64,000 nt of DNA from Firmicutes bacterium UBA3572 (GCA_002375985.1 DFNH01000018.1:1-64000); one strand, 5' to 3'. Shown: positions 49,084-58,373, numbered from the stretch's first letter. Numbers and translations: made by a program. The notes: generated from the sequence alone by a model not told the origin.

Positions 49084-49123
49084 CCCCGCCTCCATTGCGT
49101 TCGCGCAAGTGGGGAGGTTGGGG
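49084..49123 (+). other. Hairpin between qmoB and hdrC
   Basis: A branched stem (CCCC...GGGG outside, CCTCC/GGAGG, then TTGCG/CGCAA around a TTCG tetraloop) fills the 170-base gap. UUCG loops are very stable. It lacks a T-run and probably protects or attenuates the mRNA rather than ending it. Confidence 0.5.
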
Positions 49124-49203
49124 CCGTCAGGCCTTAAGGCCTTAGAAGTTTTCCGGCTGATCAACGGGATTAAACAAGGACCAGTCTGTAGGGGGTAGAG
49201 CAA

Positions 49204-49794
49204 ATGACCGCTGCGAATAACCAGGCATCCAGGTACGACCCCGCTTTTGCGAATGAGCTTTACAGTATCGAAAACGGTCATTATATCAAGCAGTGTATGC
49301 AGTGCGGTTTATGTGTCGTGACCTGTCCGGCCCGGCACCTGATGGATCTCCAGCCACGCAAGTATTTTAAAGCAATTCAGGCCGGAGACCGGGACCGAGT
49401 GCTCAAGGCAAACACACCGTGGTTGTGCACTTCTTGCAACCTGTGCACCGTGCGCTGTCCACGGGGGATCCCGATCATCGATGTAATGCACGGGATGAAA
49501 CTATACTTGGCGCAAAAGCAGGGCGTGAAGAGCGCGCCGGGGGCGCTGTTCAGCAAGACCTTTTTTGACGTGATGCTGAAGCGTGGACGGCAGTGGGAAG
49601 CTTGGTTGACCCAGATGTACTTCCTGAAGGCCGGCCCCAGCGCTATCAAAGATGCCTTGAAGATGATGGACGTCGCGCAGCCGATGGTGTTAAAGCGGCG
49701 GCTGCCGCTTGCGCCCGCCAAGACCATCAAGGGCAAGAGCCAACTGAAAAAAATCTATGAAAAGGCTGCGGCACTGGCAAAGGAGGGACACTAG
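49204..49794 (+). CDS. hdrC: HdrC-like iron-sulfur protein of the Qmo locus
   Basis: The 196-residue protein has two [4Fe-4S] motifs (CMQCGLCVVTCP and CTSCNLCTVRCP) in the HdrC arrangement. It lacks the membrane domain that the HdrE-like part of QmoC has in Gram-negative sulfate reducers. The protein would link QmoAB to HdrB and to a soluble or membrane donor. ATG 49204 follows AGGGGGTAGAGC. The stop is directly followed by the hdrB start. Confidence 0.9.
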   Translation: MTAANNQASRYDPAFANELYSIENGHYIKQCMQCGLCVVTCPARHLMDLQPRKYFKAIQAGDRDRVLKANTPWLCTSCNLCTVRCPRGIPIIDVMHGMKLYLAQKQGVKSAPGALFSKTFFDVMLKRGRQWEAWLTQMYFLKAGPSAIKDALKMMDVAQPMVLKRRLPLAPAKTIKGKSQLKKIYEKAAALAKEGH

Positions 49795-50682
49795 ATGGCT
49801 TACACGTTTTACCCGGGCTGTGCATCAGAGGCCACCGGAAAAGCCAGTTTCATCTCCTTTGAGGCCGTGGTTAAAGCCTTGGATATTGACTGCCACGGCG
49901 AGATTCCGGATTGGAACTGCTGTGGTGCGACCTTGGTGGCTAACGCCATCGGCGACTTCGCCCAGCAGGCGATCGCGGCCCGCAATCTGGCCCTGGCGGA
50001 AAAAGAGGGCAAGGACATCTTGGTGGCTTGCAGTTCTTGTTATCTGAACCTGGCCTGGACCAACGAAAAGATGAAGACCGACCCTGATTTTAAGAGCCAG
50101 ATCAACGAGGCCCTGGGAGCGGGCGGTTTATCTTACAACGCCAGCCTGCAGGTGCGGCACCTGATTGACGTGCTCGTCAATGAGATCGGGCTGGACAAGA
50201 TCCGGGAACGGACCATCAAGCCGCTGGAGGGCTTGAAGGTAGCCTGTTATTCCGGTTGTCAGACCGTGCGTGCTCTCCGGCGTCCGGACTTTGACGATGT
50301 GGAGTACCCGGTAATGCTGGACCGCCTGGTGGAAGCGCTGGGAGCAACGGCGGTGCCGTTCCCGATGGCTGCCCGCTGTTGCGGTGGTTCGCAGCAGTTT
50401 ACCAACCCGGAGTTGATCTACGACCTGACCGGAAAAATTTTAGACTGCGCGGCGGAAAACGGTGCGGACGTGATTGTGACGCCGTGCCCCATGTGTGCCC
50501 TGAATACAGATGCTTTTCAGCAAAAAATTGCTAAACTCAAGAATAAAGAGTACAATATGCCGGTGCTGTTTGTCACCCAGCTGATGGGTGTGGCTTTCGA
50601 TCTTAAGCCCAAGGATCTAGCTCTGCAGTACAATATTGTTTCGCCGTACCAAAAACTGGCCAAGTACGGCGTGAAGAAATAG
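49795..50682 (+). CDS. hdrB: HdrB-like protein with two CCG motifs
   Basis: The 295-residue protein has both cysteine-rich CCG domains (DWNCCGATL with CSSCYLN, and ARCCGGSQQF with TPCPMCALN, each preceded by GC: FYPGCAS and CYSGCQT). In methanogen heterodisulfide reductase these bind unusual non-cubane [4Fe-4S] clusters. Here HdrB with HdrC takes the place of QmoC and probably handles a disulfide or menaquinone electrons. ATG 49795 overlaps nothing but abuts hdrC; AAGGAGG lies before it. A terminator closes the operon. Confidence 0.9.
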   Translation: MAYTFYPGCASEATGKASFISFEAVVKALDIDCHGEIPDWNCCGATLVANAIGDFAQQAIAARNLALAEKEGKDILVACSSCYLNLAWTNEKMKTDPDFKSQINEALGAGGLSYNASLQVRHLIDVLVNEIGLDKIRERTIKPLEGLKVACYSGCQTVRALRRPDFDDVEYPVMLDRLVEALGATAVPFPMAARCCGGSQQFTNPELIYDLTGKILDCAAENGADVIVTPCPMCALNTDAFQQKIAKLKNKEYNMPVLFVTQLMGVAFDLKPKDLALQYNIVSPYQKLAKYGVKK

Positions 50683-50685
50683 GCG

Positions 50686-50714
50686 GGGCGCCGGAAACGG
50701 CGCCCTTTACGCTT
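50686..50714 (+). terminator. Terminator of the apr-qmo-hdr operon
   Basis: GGGCGCCG and CGGCGCCC pair around a GAAA tetraloop, followed by TTTACGCTTT. Confidence 0.75.
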
Positions 50715-50764
50715 TCCGCCGCCGTGCGCGGCACAATGCGGTCCGGATTACCGGATCGGTTATT

Positions 50765-50792
50765 TTGGTGCATAGGAGTTGGTGCATAGGAG
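50765..50792. repeat. Tandem 14-base duplication
   Basis: TTGGTGCATAGGAG is present twice, back to back, in the gap after hdrB. It carries AGGAG in each copy and looks like a recent slippage duplication. Confidence 0.7.
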
Positions 50793-50846
50793 AAAGAGGG
50801 TAAAACCAGACTACCGTGAGAACCCAAGCTATGGTGGGGGTGCGGC

Positions 50847-50996
50847 ATGCGAATTACTTGGGCCAAGCCGGTGGCGGTACTGGCAGTCCTGGGTACACTG
50901 TCCGGGTTGTTACCGTTTTTCTCCTGTTGGCCGGGGTCGCCCCCCACAGCCGCCTCCCGACCCGCCACCCGGAGTCCTGGTGCCGGAGAAGGGTGA
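50847..50996 (+). CDS. Possible small exported peptide
   Basis: The 49-residue frame begins MRITWAKPVAVLAVLGTLSG followed by LLPFFSC and a Pro/Ser/Ala-rich tail, resembling a short signal-anchored or lipidated peptide. GGTGGGGG precedes the ATG. The rest of the 50.7-51.1 kb gap has no other gene. Support is weak and rests on hydrophobicity and ribosome site only. Confidence 0.3.
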   Translation: MRITWAKPVAVLAVLGTLSGLLPFFSCWPGSPPTAASRPATRSPGAGEG

Positions 50997-51094
50997 TGCC
51001 GTGCCCTCCGATCCGAAGTGACAAGCAATAGGGGCGCTACGGCAGCGGGACGCAAGGACATGATTGCTGTGTCCTTTAATCCGTCGACTGGTGT

Positions 51095-51103
51095 TGGTAT
51101 AAT
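51095..51103 (+). promoter_or_regulatory. Extended -10 promoter of htrA
   Basis: TGGTATAAT is an extended -10 element; TTTAAT lies 17 bases upstream as a weak -35. Transcription would start about 40 bases before the htrA start codon. Confidence 0.55.
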
Positions 51104-51151
51104 GCTGATAAGGCATATAGAGCAGATGGTTACCGAAGGGGGAGCTAACCG

Positions 51152-52294
51152 ATGCGGTGGATGCTGGTGGTTGTTGCACTGATTGCCTTCGTGGCGGGAG
51201 GAATGTTTGCTGGCGGCAACGCCTTGGTGCGAGACTATTTTTACCGGGAGCCGGAAGAGACCGAACAGCTTTCCTTATTGGCCCAGGCTGCGCCTGATCA
51301 GGCCGTGATGGGGTCCAGGGCGATCGTAGACATCGTGGACCAGGCCAGCCCGGCAGTAGTCAAAATCGACACGCGGGTGCCAGCCACCGTCAGAGAATGG
51401 AGTCCGTTATTTAACGACCCCTTCTTTAGGGAGTTTTTCGGTACCCCCCCGGGTCTGGCGCCCAGCCGGCGGGGAATGGGATCCGGATTCCTGTTTTCGC
51501 CGGACGGTTACATTCTGACCAACGAACACGTCATCCGCGGTGCGGAAGAAATCACCGTTACGCTGACCGGTTTTGACGCGCCATTGCCGGCCAAGGTTAT
51601 CGGCTCTGACTACGACCTGGACCTGGCGGTGCTGAAAGTGGACGCTCCAAAGAAACTGTCCTATCTGCGGCTTGGTGACTCGGATCAGGTGCGGGTCGGG
51701 GAGTGGGTGATCGCTATCGGCAACCCGTACGGCCTGGATCACACCGTCACCGTAGGGGTGGTTAGCGCCAAAGGCCGTCCGGTAACCATCGAAGGCCGCT
51801 ACTATGACAATCTCCTACAAACCGATGCCTCCATCAACCCCGGAAACAGCGGGGGACCGCTTTTAAACCTCCGGGGTGAAGTGATCGCCATCAATACCGC
51901 GGTTAATGCGCAGGCGCAGGGAATCGGCTTTGCCATTCCCACCTCCACGGTCCGTCCGGTACTGGACGAATTGATCAAGACCGGAAGGATCAGCCATGCC
52001 TGGTTGGGGGTGCAGTTGGAGTCGGTATCGCCGGAACTGGCCCATTACCTGGGACTGAAAAACACGGCGGGAGCGTTTGTGCGCGTGGTGGTGCCCAACA
52101 GCCCGGCGGCCGCGGCCGGCTTGAAACCGGGAGATGTGATTCTGGAACTGGACGGGGTCCGGGTGGAAAACCCCGAAAAAGTGATTCGGACGATCCGCAC
52201 CCGTAAAGTGGGTGAAACCATGGAGATCAAGGTGTACCGCGAAGGTCGCACCAGGGACATTCAGGTCAAGCTGGGGCCGAAACCGGCGCAGTAG
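51152..52294 (+). CDS. HtrA/DegP-type serine protease
   Basis: The 380-residue protein has an N-terminal membrane anchor (MLVVVALIAFVAGGMFAGGNAL), a trypsin-like domain with His in YILTNEHVI, Asp in YDLDLAVLKV and Ser in INPGNSGGPLLN, and one C-terminal PDZ domain (about 285-375, AGLKPGDVILELDGVRVENP). Anchored outside the membrane, it degrades or refolds damaged proteins. ATG 51152 follows GGGGGAGC. It precedes a copper chaperone gene, and both may answer envelope or metal stress. Confidence 0.93.
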   Translation: MRWMLVVVALIAFVAGGMFAGGNALVRDYFYREPEETEQLSLLAQAAPDQAVMGSRAIVDIVDQASPAVVKIDTRVPATVREWSPLFNDPFFREFFGTPPGLAPSRRGMGSGFLFSPDGYILTNEHVIRGAEEITVTLTGFDAPLPAKVIGSDYDLDLAVLKVDAPKKLSYLRLGDSDQVRVGEWVIAIGNPYGLDHTVTVGVVSAKGRPVTIEGRYYDNLLQTDASINPGNSGGPLLNLRGEVIAINTAVNAQAQGIGFAIPTSTVRPVLDELIKTGRISHAWLGVQLESVSPELAHYLGLKNTAGAFVRVVVPNSPAAAAGLKPGDVILELDGVRVENPEKVIRTIRTRKVGETMEIKVYREGRTRDIQVKLGPKPAQ

Positions 52295-52342
52295 CCGGAA
52301 AAACATAAGTTAGAATGGTGGAAGATGGAGGGAAGAACGTAA

Positions 52343-52558
52343 TTGGCAGTAGCAAAAACGGAAACCCTTGTCATTGAAGGTATGACCTGCGGCGGCTGTG
52401 TAGCCGCGGTACAGCAGGCGCTACTGCGGGTAAACGGAGTCATCGCCGCCACGGTAGACCTTCAGGCCGGACAAGCCCGCGTGGAATACGACCCCGCACA
52501 GACCGACCGGGAGGCCCTGGTCCAAGCCGTTACCAAGGCCGGCTTCAAGGTGCCCTAA
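52343..52558 (+). CDS. copZ: Copper chaperone CopZ-like HMA protein
   Basis: The 71-residue protein is one heavy-metal-associated domain with the Cu(I) motif GMTCGGC and the conserved alpha-beta pattern (VQQALLRVNGVIAATVDLQAGQARVEYDP). It carries Cu(I) to the ATPase encoded convergently downstream. TTG 52343 follows GGAGGGAAG. The end is only eight bases from the copA stop on the other strand. Confidence 0.88.
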   Translation: MAVAKTETLVIEGMTCGGCVAAVQQALLRVNGVIAATVDLQAGQARVEYDPAQTDREALVQAVTKAGFKVP

Positions 52559-52566
52559 GAATGAAC

Positions 52567-54867
52567 TCAAACGCCCGTCGGTTTAAACCAGCGTAGGCGC
52601 AGGGAGTTGAGCACAACGGAGAGGGAGCTAAAGGCCATGGCACCCGCGGCAAGCATAGGGTTCAGCAAAATGCCGTAGAACGGATAGAGCACACCGGCAG
52701 CCACGGGGATGAGCAAGACGTTGTAGCCGAAGGCCCAGAAGAGATTCTGGCGAATCATGCCGATGGTGGCCTTGGACAACCGCAGGGCGGCCGGTACGCC
52801 GCGTAGATCTCCGGTGATCAGGGTGACATCGGAGGCCTCCATAGCCACGTCGGTTCCGGTGCCGACGGCGATGCCTACGTTGGCTTGAGCCAGTGCCGGC
52901 GCGTCGTTGAGACCGTCCCCGACCATGGCCACAATTTTCCCTTCTTCTTGGAGCTGCTTGATTTCCTGGGCCTTGTGTTCGGGTAGCACCTCTGCCAGCA
53001 CCCTGGTAATTCCCACCTGCCGCGCGATGGCATTCGCCGTGCGGCGGTTGTCTCCGGTCAGCATGATTACTTCCAGGCCAAGGCGTTGTAATTCCCCGAC
53101 CGCCTGGGCTGCGTGTTCCTTCAAAGTGTCCGCCACCGCCAGAACGCCGGCGCACACGCCGGCAACCCCGACAAAAACAGCTGTTTTCCCCGCGGCGGAG
53201 AGGCGGCGAAAGTCATTTTCGAGTTCCGTGACATCGACTCCGTGTTTCTCCATAAGCGTCCGGTTGCCGATCAGCACTTCACGGCCCTGTACCTGGGCCT
53301 TTACGCCCTGGCCGGGGATGGCCTCAAATCCTTCCGGCTCGGTTAACCGCAGCCCCCGGGCCTTGGCTGCGGCCACGACGGCCTCACCCACAGGGTGCTC
53401 CGACCTGCTTTCCACCGCCGCGGCTAAACCCAGAAGCTCATCAGCCGCAAGATCCCCTCGCCGGACGATATCGGTAAGGGCCGGTTTTCCTTCGGTGAGC
53501 GTTCCGGTCTTGTCAAAAACCACGGTCTGAACCCGGTGGGCGATCTCCAGACTTTCCGACCCCTTAAACAGAATCCCGCTCTCCGCGCCCCGGCCGGTGC
53601 CGACCTGGATCGCGGTCGGCGTTGCCAGGCCGAGGGCGCACGGACAGGCGATGATCAGCACGGCGATGAAGGTGGATAAGGCGAAAACGAGGGTTGGCGG
53701 GGGGCCGAAAACAAACCAGACCGCGAAACTGATCACGGCGATACCCACCACTGCCGGGACAAAATAGGCGGCGACCACGTCTACCAAACGCTGGATCGGT
53801 GCCTTTGAACCCTGGGCTTCTTCCACCAACCGGATGATTTGGGCCAGCACGGTATCCCGGCCGACCTTGGTGGCTTCGAAGGTAAAGGTTCCGGTCCGGT
53901 TGATGGTCGCTCCGACCACTTCGTCGCCGACACCTTTAACGACGGGGATGCTTTCTCCGGTTAACATGGACTCATCAACGGTGGACCGCCCGGACCTGAC
54001 CACTCCGTCCACCGGGACCCGTTCCCCGGGACGTACCCGGATAAGGTCACCAACCATGACTTCCTCGATGGGGATGTTTACCTCTTGCCCGTCCCGGATT
54101 ACCCGGGCGTGTTTGGCCTGGAGTCCTACCAGCTTGCGAATCGCCTCGGAGGTTTTGCTGCGGGCGCGCGCTTCCAGCAGGCGCCCCAGCAGGATGAGGG
54201 TGGTAATGACGGTGGCGACGTCGTAGTAAAGTTGATACGGAAAACCGAGCCCGGTAAGAAAGTCCGGAAAGAGAGTCATAGCCGCACTGTAGGTCCACGC
54301 CGTGGTCGTGCCCAAGGCAACCAGTACGTTCATGTCGGCCGTGCCGTGGCGGAGTGCCGCATAGCTACCCGCGTAAAAGCGCCAGCCGGAACCGAACTGC
54401 ACTGGCGTGGTGAGCAGTAACAGTACGAAGGGCGAGGTAAGAATGGCCGGCGCGAAAGCGCCCCAAGGTGGGTACATGTGGGGGAGACTGCCGATCAGGA
54501 CGATGGTGGTGAAAAAGGCGCCGGTAGCAAAATCCAGGGTCAGCCGGCGCAAGGCACGTTCGCGCGCCTCCCGTTCCCGGTTTTCGATTGCCTGCTGTGC
54601 CAACGCCGCCACCTCAAAACCGGCGTTGACTACGGCTTCTTCCAGGACCGCGGGCGAGACAGCGGACGGGTCGTATTCAACAACAGCCCTTTCCGTCGCC
54701 AGGTTGACTTCAGCCCGGTGCACGCCATTCACCCGGGTCAGAATCCCCTCCAGACGGCGGACGCAAGAAGCGCAGGTCATCCCACGGACAGGAATGACGA
54801 CCCGTGTCAGGTTTCGGGGGCGGACGGCCTGGGTGCCCGGTTCCCCTCCGCCGGATTCATTGGCCAT
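52567..54867 (-). CDS. copA: Copper-exporting P1B-type ATPase
   Basis: The 766-residue pump has one N-terminal HMA domain (GMTCASC, Cys 32/35), eight membrane helices, the actuator TGES loop ([12 protein letters not shown]), the intramembrane metal site CPC in [13 protein letters not shown], the phosphorylation motif [11 protein letters not shown] in SEHPVGEAV, and [18 protein letters not shown] with late YN and MxxS-like residues indicates Cu(I). ATG 54867 is preceded by ACGGAGGAC. CopZ encoded tail-to-tail supports the substrate. It exports copper from the cytoplasm. Confidence 0.95.
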   Translation of the reverse strand: MANESGGGEPGTQAVRPRNLTRVVIPVRGMTCASCVRRLEGILTRVNGVHRAEVNLATERAVVEYDPSAVSPAVLEEAVVNAGFEVAALAQQAIENREREARERALRRLTLDFATGAFFTTIVLIGSLPHMYPPWGAFAPAILTSPFVLLLLTTPVQFGSGWRFYAGSYAALRHGTADMNVLVALGTTTAWTYSAAMTLFPDFLTGLGFPYQLYYDVATVITTLILLGRLLEARARSKTSEAIRKLVGLQAKHARVIRDGQEVNIPIEEVMVGDLIRVRPGERVPVDGVVRSGRSTVDESMLTGESIPVVKGVGDEVVGATINRTGTFTFEATKVGRDTVLAQIIRLVEEAQGSKAPIQRLVDVVAAYFVPAVVGIAVISFAVWFVFGPPPTLVFALSTFIAVLIIACPCALGLATPTAIQVGTGRGAESGILFKGSESLEIAHRVQTVVFDKTGTLTEGKPALTDIVRRGDLAADELLGLAAAVESRSEHPVGEAVVAAAKARGLRLTEPEGFEAIPGQGVKAQVQGREVLIGNRTLMEKHGVDVTELENDFRRLSAAGKTAVFVGVAGVCAGVLAVADTLKEHAAQAVGELQRLGLEVIMLTGDNRRTANAIARQVGITRVLAEVLPEHKAQEIKQLQEEGKIVAMVGDGLNDAPALAQANVGIAVGTGTDVAMEASDVTLITGDLRGVPAALRLSKATIGMIRQNLFWAFGYNVLLIPVAAGVLYPFYGILLNPMLAAGAMAFSSLSVVLNSLRLRWFKPTGV

Positions 54868-54897
54868 GAACAGTCCTCCGTGACGCGTTAATTTGTT

Positions 54898-54958
54898 TTC
54901 TGCTGAAAAACGCTACCCGGCACAGCACACCGCTTATAAGGTTACTTTTTCAGCAGAA
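54898..54958. repeat. Inverted repeat upstream of copA, shared with the window's left end
   Basis: TTCTGCTGAAAAA (54898-54910) and its exact reverse complement TTTTTCAGCAGAA (54946-54958) enclose 35 bases. The right arm plus four bases (17 in all) also occurs at 6-22 beside the broken integrase. It may be a tiny transposon relic (MITE) or a regulatory dyad. Confidence 0.55.
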
Positions 54959-54967
54959 TCTAATTAA

Positions 54968-55234
54968 TTAATCCTTGTTATCCCTGAGGTTTTTCTTGAG
55001 GCGTGCATAGTCTTCACGGGATATCTCGCCCTGTTCCAGCCTCACCCTGGCCACGGTCAGAAGGTCGTCCGCATTCTCGGACGCTGGTCCGGTGCCGGGT
55101 CTTTTCCACAGAATTAAAAGATACAGAGCGCTGATTACCACGAGCAAAATCAGAAGCGTTTCCATCACAAAGCCGAGAGGACGAAAGAAATCCCGCAGCA
55201 GGGTAATCAGTACCAGTGCGGTGACTACCGCCAA
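54968..55234 (-). CDS. Small membrane protein with SHOCT-like tail
   Basis: The 88-residue protein has two hydrophobic stretches (AVVTALVLITLL and VMETLLILLVVISALYLLILW) and a C-terminal segment VARVRLEQGEISREDYARLKKNL, the short SHOCT motif of about 25 residues common at the ends of small membrane proteins. The start is uncertain: TTG 55234 has no clear ribosome site, and an upstream CTG at 55261 behind GGGAG would add nine residues. It lies upstream of copA on the same strand. Function unknown. Confidence 0.6.
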   Translation of the reverse strand: MAVVTALVLITLLRDFFRPLGFVMETLLILLVVISALYLLILWKRPGTGPASENADDLLTVARVRLEQGEISREDYARLKKNLRDNKD

Positions 55235-55464
55235 CGCCAGCCATCCCAGGTACCGGCCCAGAGCTTCTCACTCCCTTACAGATCAGTCCGGATCGTACTT
55301 CGGCGGACGCCGAAGTGGTTGATTGTATTATTTCCGTAGGGTTTTATCTGATGTACCCGGGTGAAAGGCCTTTTGTACCTTACCTATTCGCCCCGTTTTT
55401 GGTCAATTCCTCCCGGCGCCGGAATCGTCACCCCCGTCCCGTGGCAATAGCGTTGCTATGTGTG

Positions 55465-55493
55465 TTCCCAATAAGCGCAATCTTCGCTATAAT
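55465..55493 (+). promoter_or_regulatory. Promoter of the D-Ala carboxypeptidase gene
   Basis: A perfect TATAAT (55488-55493) follows TTCCCA (55465-55470) at 17 bases. It lies 27 bases before the dacF start. Confidence 0.65.
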
Positions 55494-55519
55494 GGAAAAA
55501 ACCATACAGTGGGAGGAAA

Positions 55520-56725
55520 ATGAGCAGAAATAGATTTCTGTATGCCCTAGTAGTTCTTCTTTGCAGCTCTTTATTACTGGCCGGGGAAGCATATGCCGGA
55601 GAACCGGAGATTGTGGCGGAAGCTGCGGTGCTCTTGGATTTGGATTCCGGCTGCTTTCTTTACGAGAAAAACCCCGATCAGCAGATGTATCCGGCCAGCA
55701 CCACCAAGGTTCTGACCGCACTATTGGCGGTGAAAAACGGCAACCTTCGCGACCGGGTAACCATGAGTGAGAACGCGGTGTATGCCGGCGGCGCGGCCAT
55801 CTGGTCCACGCCGGGGGAGCAGTTCACCTTCCAGGACTTGCTCTGGGCCTTGATGCTGTCCTCGGCCAACGACGCCGCGACGGCGTTGGCGGAACACTTG
55901 GCCGGTTCGGTGGAGGACTTCGCGGTGCTGATGAACGCGGAAGCCAAGCGGTTGGGTGCCCATAACAGCCACTTTGTGAATCCGCACGGTTTGCATGATG
56001 ACCGGCACTACAGCACCGCTCGGGATCTGGCCGTGATCGCCCGCGCTGCCTGGGAAAAACCGCTGATCCGGAAGATGGCCGCCACCAAGACTTACCGTTT
56101 GAGCCGCGAAGACCCGGAGGCCTTGAGCCTGCTGGTCAATACAAATAAACTGCTCTGGCGCTACGAAAGTGCCGTCGGGCTAAAGACCGGTTACACTTCC
56201 GAGGCGGGACAATGCCTGATCGCGGTCGCCGAGCGGGAGGGGCGGACCCTCTTGGCGGTGGTGTTAAAGAGCGATAACGATCTGGTCTGGACCGATGCGG
56301 CTACCCTGCTGAACTACGGGTTTGAGCGTTTTCGGGCGGTGGACCTGGTTAGCGAGGGTGACCTGGTCTGTGCGGTGCCGGTGGTACACGGAGAGGACAA
56401 GGTCTTGTTGCGGGCCGGTTCGGGCTTGACCCACATTGTGCCGGTGGACCAGCCTGGGCCGGTGCGCTGGGAAGTAAGGCTGGAGCGGGAAATGGTGGCC
56501 CCCATACGCCGGGACGAAACGGTCGGGGTGCTGGTGGTGTACCATGCCGGGGAAGAAATCGGGCAGGTGCCGCTTCTGGTTGAGGAAAACGTGAACCGTC
56601 CCGTGCGCACCACCTGGTGGTACCGGGTTGGGCTGGTTCTGGGCGGCTTGGTGGTGTTTACGGGTGGACTCCGGTTTGTGATACGGCGGCGCAGGCGTTC
56701 CTGGTACTACCGGGGCCGCCGGTAG
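55520..56725 (+). CDS. dacF: D-alanyl-D-alanine carboxypeptidase (DacF type)
   Basis: The 401-residue penicillin-binding protein has a signal peptide, the active-site SxxK in PASTTKVLTAL, SxN in SSANDAATAL and KTG in LKTGYTSEAGQC, followed by a beta-sandwich domain and a C-terminal membrane anchor (VGLVLGGLVVFTGGLRFVI) with a basic tail. It trims the terminal D-Ala from peptidoglycan stem peptides outside the membrane. ATG 55520 follows GGGAGGAAA. It overlaps the convergent transporter gene by 19 bases at their 3' ends. Confidence 0.92.
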   Translation: MSRNRFLYALVVLLCSSLLLAGEAYAGEPEIVAEAAVLLDLDSGCFLYEKNPDQQMYPASTTKVLTALLAVKNGNLRDRVTMSENAVYAGGAAIWSTPGEQFTFQDLLWALMLSSANDAATALAEHLAGSVEDFAVLMNAEAKRLGAHNSHFVNPHGLHDDRHYSTARDLAVIARAAWEKPLIRKMAATKTYRLSREDPEALSLLVNTNKLLWRYESAVGLKTGYTSEAGQCLIAVAEREGRTLLAVVLKSDNDLVWTDAATLLNYGFERFRAVDLVSEGDLVCAVPVVHGEDKVLLRAGSGLTHIVPVDQPGPVRWEVRLEREMVAPIRRDETVGVLVVYHAGEEIGQVPLLVEENVNRPVRTTWWYRVGLVLGGLVVFTGGLRFVIRRRRRSWYYRGRR

Positions 56726-57636
56726 GTATGGCCGGGCACCAGCCGAGTTAAGAACGCTGTCAGTTGGGGAACGAAAGGCAGAAAGGCCAGGGAAGAGGCG
56801 ATGTTGAACAGGGTGTGCGCCAGGGCTACCTGAACTGAGAGTTCCGGACTGAGCAGGAGTATCAGGGCGGCGAATTGGATGGTCAGCGGCAGGAGAAAGA
56901 TGGCGCCCGCCAGGTTGATCAGGAGGTGAGCGACAGCTACCCGTTTGCCGGCGGCGGAGCTGCCTAGGCTGGCCAGTAGCGCGGTAAAACAGGTCCCGAC
57001 GTTGTTCCCAAGGATAAAGGCCACCGCGGTGGGTAACCCAATAAGATTCTCGCGGGATAGGGCGATCACCAGGCCGGTACTGGTGGCCGACGAATGCAAG
57101 AGGCCGGTAAATACCGCACCGACCACCGCGGCGGCGACGTAGCTTTCGTCCAAACTGGAGAGGACCTTACCGAACCACGGTTCGTATGCCCAGGGCGCGA
57201 AAGCCGCCGCCAGGGCCTCCAGTCCAAGGAAAACCAGCCCAAAACCAAACAGGGTCTGGCCCAGGCGGGAGAGTGGCCGGCGGCGTCGGGCAAGCCAGAG
57301 AATCCCACCGGTGAGGACGGCGGGGAAGGCCAACCGGCTAAGATCCAGGGACATGAGTTGGACCGTGAGACAGGTGCCGACGTTAGCCCCCAGGATGATG
57401 CCGATGGCCTGGGGCAAGGTCATGAGCCGGCTGTGCACGAAACTAACGGTAAAAACAGAAACGGCCGTACTGCTTTGTACCAATGCGGTCAGCACCAGCC
57501 CTGTGAGGGTCGCTGTGATCGGGGTGCCAGCCAGCCGCAACAAAGCCCGCTGTATTTTTTCCCGGGCCAGGTTTTCCAGACTGCTTTGCAACAGTCGCAG
57601 CCCCCACAAAAGCAGGAAAAGCCCAACTAGAAACAC
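56707..57636 (-). CDS. Na/Pi cotransporter-family protein
   Basis: The 309-residue membrane protein has two inverted repeats with QSSTAVSVFTVSFV and HSSATSTGLVIAL, each followed by GANVGTC or GNNVGTC, the hallmarks of the NptA/YjbB (PF02690) family that moves phosphate with sodium. It lacks the C-terminal PhoU-like domain of longer members. The GTG start at 57636 has only a weak ribosome site. No PhoB box was recognised. Confidence 0.85.
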   Translation of the reverse strand: MFLVGLFLLLWGLRLLQSSLENLAREKIQRALLRLAGTPITATLTGLVLTALVQSSTAVSVFTVSFVHSRLMTLPQAIGIILGANVGTCLTVQLMSLDLSRLAFPAVLTGGILWLARRRRPLSRLGQTLFGFGLVFLGLEALAAAFAPWAYEPWFGKVLSSLDESYVAAAVVGAVFTGLLHSSATSTGLVIALSRENLIGLPTAVAFILGNNVGTCFTALLASLGSSAAGKRVAVAHLLINLAGAIFLLPLTIQFAALILLLSPELSVQVALAHTLFNIASSLAFLPFVPQLTAFLTRLVPGHTYRRPR

Positions 57637-57800
57637 CGGTACGCCCGACAGTGTTCATCCACTCCGGTTATGCTTTGTGTTTTTAAAGTCTATGTGATGG
57701 AAAACTCTGTAATGACCGGTTTGGTCTAACCAGTCGAAAAAAGCGTTAGTCAAGCAGGGCGCGTACCTGCGGCAAAATCTGGCACAAGGAGGCAAACCAG

Positions 57801-58364
57801 TTGTCCGCCGAACTGCTGCAGTTTATCCGGAACCTCAGCCACGATTTTCAGAACCACCTGCAGGTGATTTCGGGGCTGGCCCAGCTGAATAGAACGGAAC
57901 GCATCCGGGAATACATCGGACAAATATCGGGGCAGATCAGACAAATTGGCAAGGTGGCCAAGATTCCGGTACCAGAGGTGGCGGTGGCCCTGTTGGCTTT
58001 TCAGCAACAGACAGCGCGGTACGGCGTCGCCACGCTTTTCGACGTTAAGGCCGAACTGGATGACTGGCCGGCCGCCGGGCAAGAGCTCAGAGGGCTTCTG
58101 TCGCAGGCGTTCGCGGCATTGGGGGAGCGCCTGAGCTTTTTGGATGGGGCCGGTGAGCCGGTGCACGTAACCATTGTGGGGGCCGAGAGCAAGTATATTT
58201 TCCGGATTGAGCTGCCGGTTAATGATGAGGCCGCGGTAAAGGTTCTGGAGGACAGCCTGACCCTGGTGAACACCAGTTTAGAGCCATTGGCCGGAAGGGC
58301 CAGCCTTTTGGTCGAAAAAGAATACGCCAGGATCTTTCTGGTTTTTCCCAGAGGGGAGATGTAG
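57801..58364 (+). CDS. spo0B: Spo0B-like sporulation phosphotransferase
   Basis: The 187-residue protein begins with a helical hairpin containing the phospho-His motif LSHDFQNHLQVISGLAQL, as in Spo0B, then a degenerate kinase-like C-terminal domain that lacks ATP-binding motifs. In Bacillus, Spo0B relays phosphate from Spo0F to Spo0A. The gene lies 9 bases before obg, the same order as in Bacillus, which strengthens the assignment. TTG 57801 follows AAGGAGGC. Sequence beyond the His motif is divergent. Confidence 0.75.
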   Translation: MSAELLQFIRNLSHDFQNHLQVISGLAQLNRTERIREYIGQISGQIRQIGKVAKIPVPEVAVALLAFQQQTARYGVATLFDVKAELDDWPAAGQELRGLLSQAFAALGERLSFLDGAGEPVHVTIVGAESKYIFRIELPVNDEAAVKVLEDSLTLVNTSLEPLAGRASLLVEKEYARIFLVFPRGEM

Positions 58365-58373
58365 AAGAAATAG

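Noticed and set aside
6..54962. The 17-base direct repeats at 6-22 and 54946-54962 as attL/attR of one large island
   Set aside because: The interval contains core sulfate-reduction, cofactor and aromatic-biosynthesis genes, and the tRNA-Leu fragment at 13462 already explains the right end of the integrase element.
57311..57697. Long open frames opposite the Na/Pi transporter and other GC-rich genes
   Set aside because: They are antisense shadows: no ribosome sites, odd composition and no protein pattern, while the opposite strand encodes recognised families.
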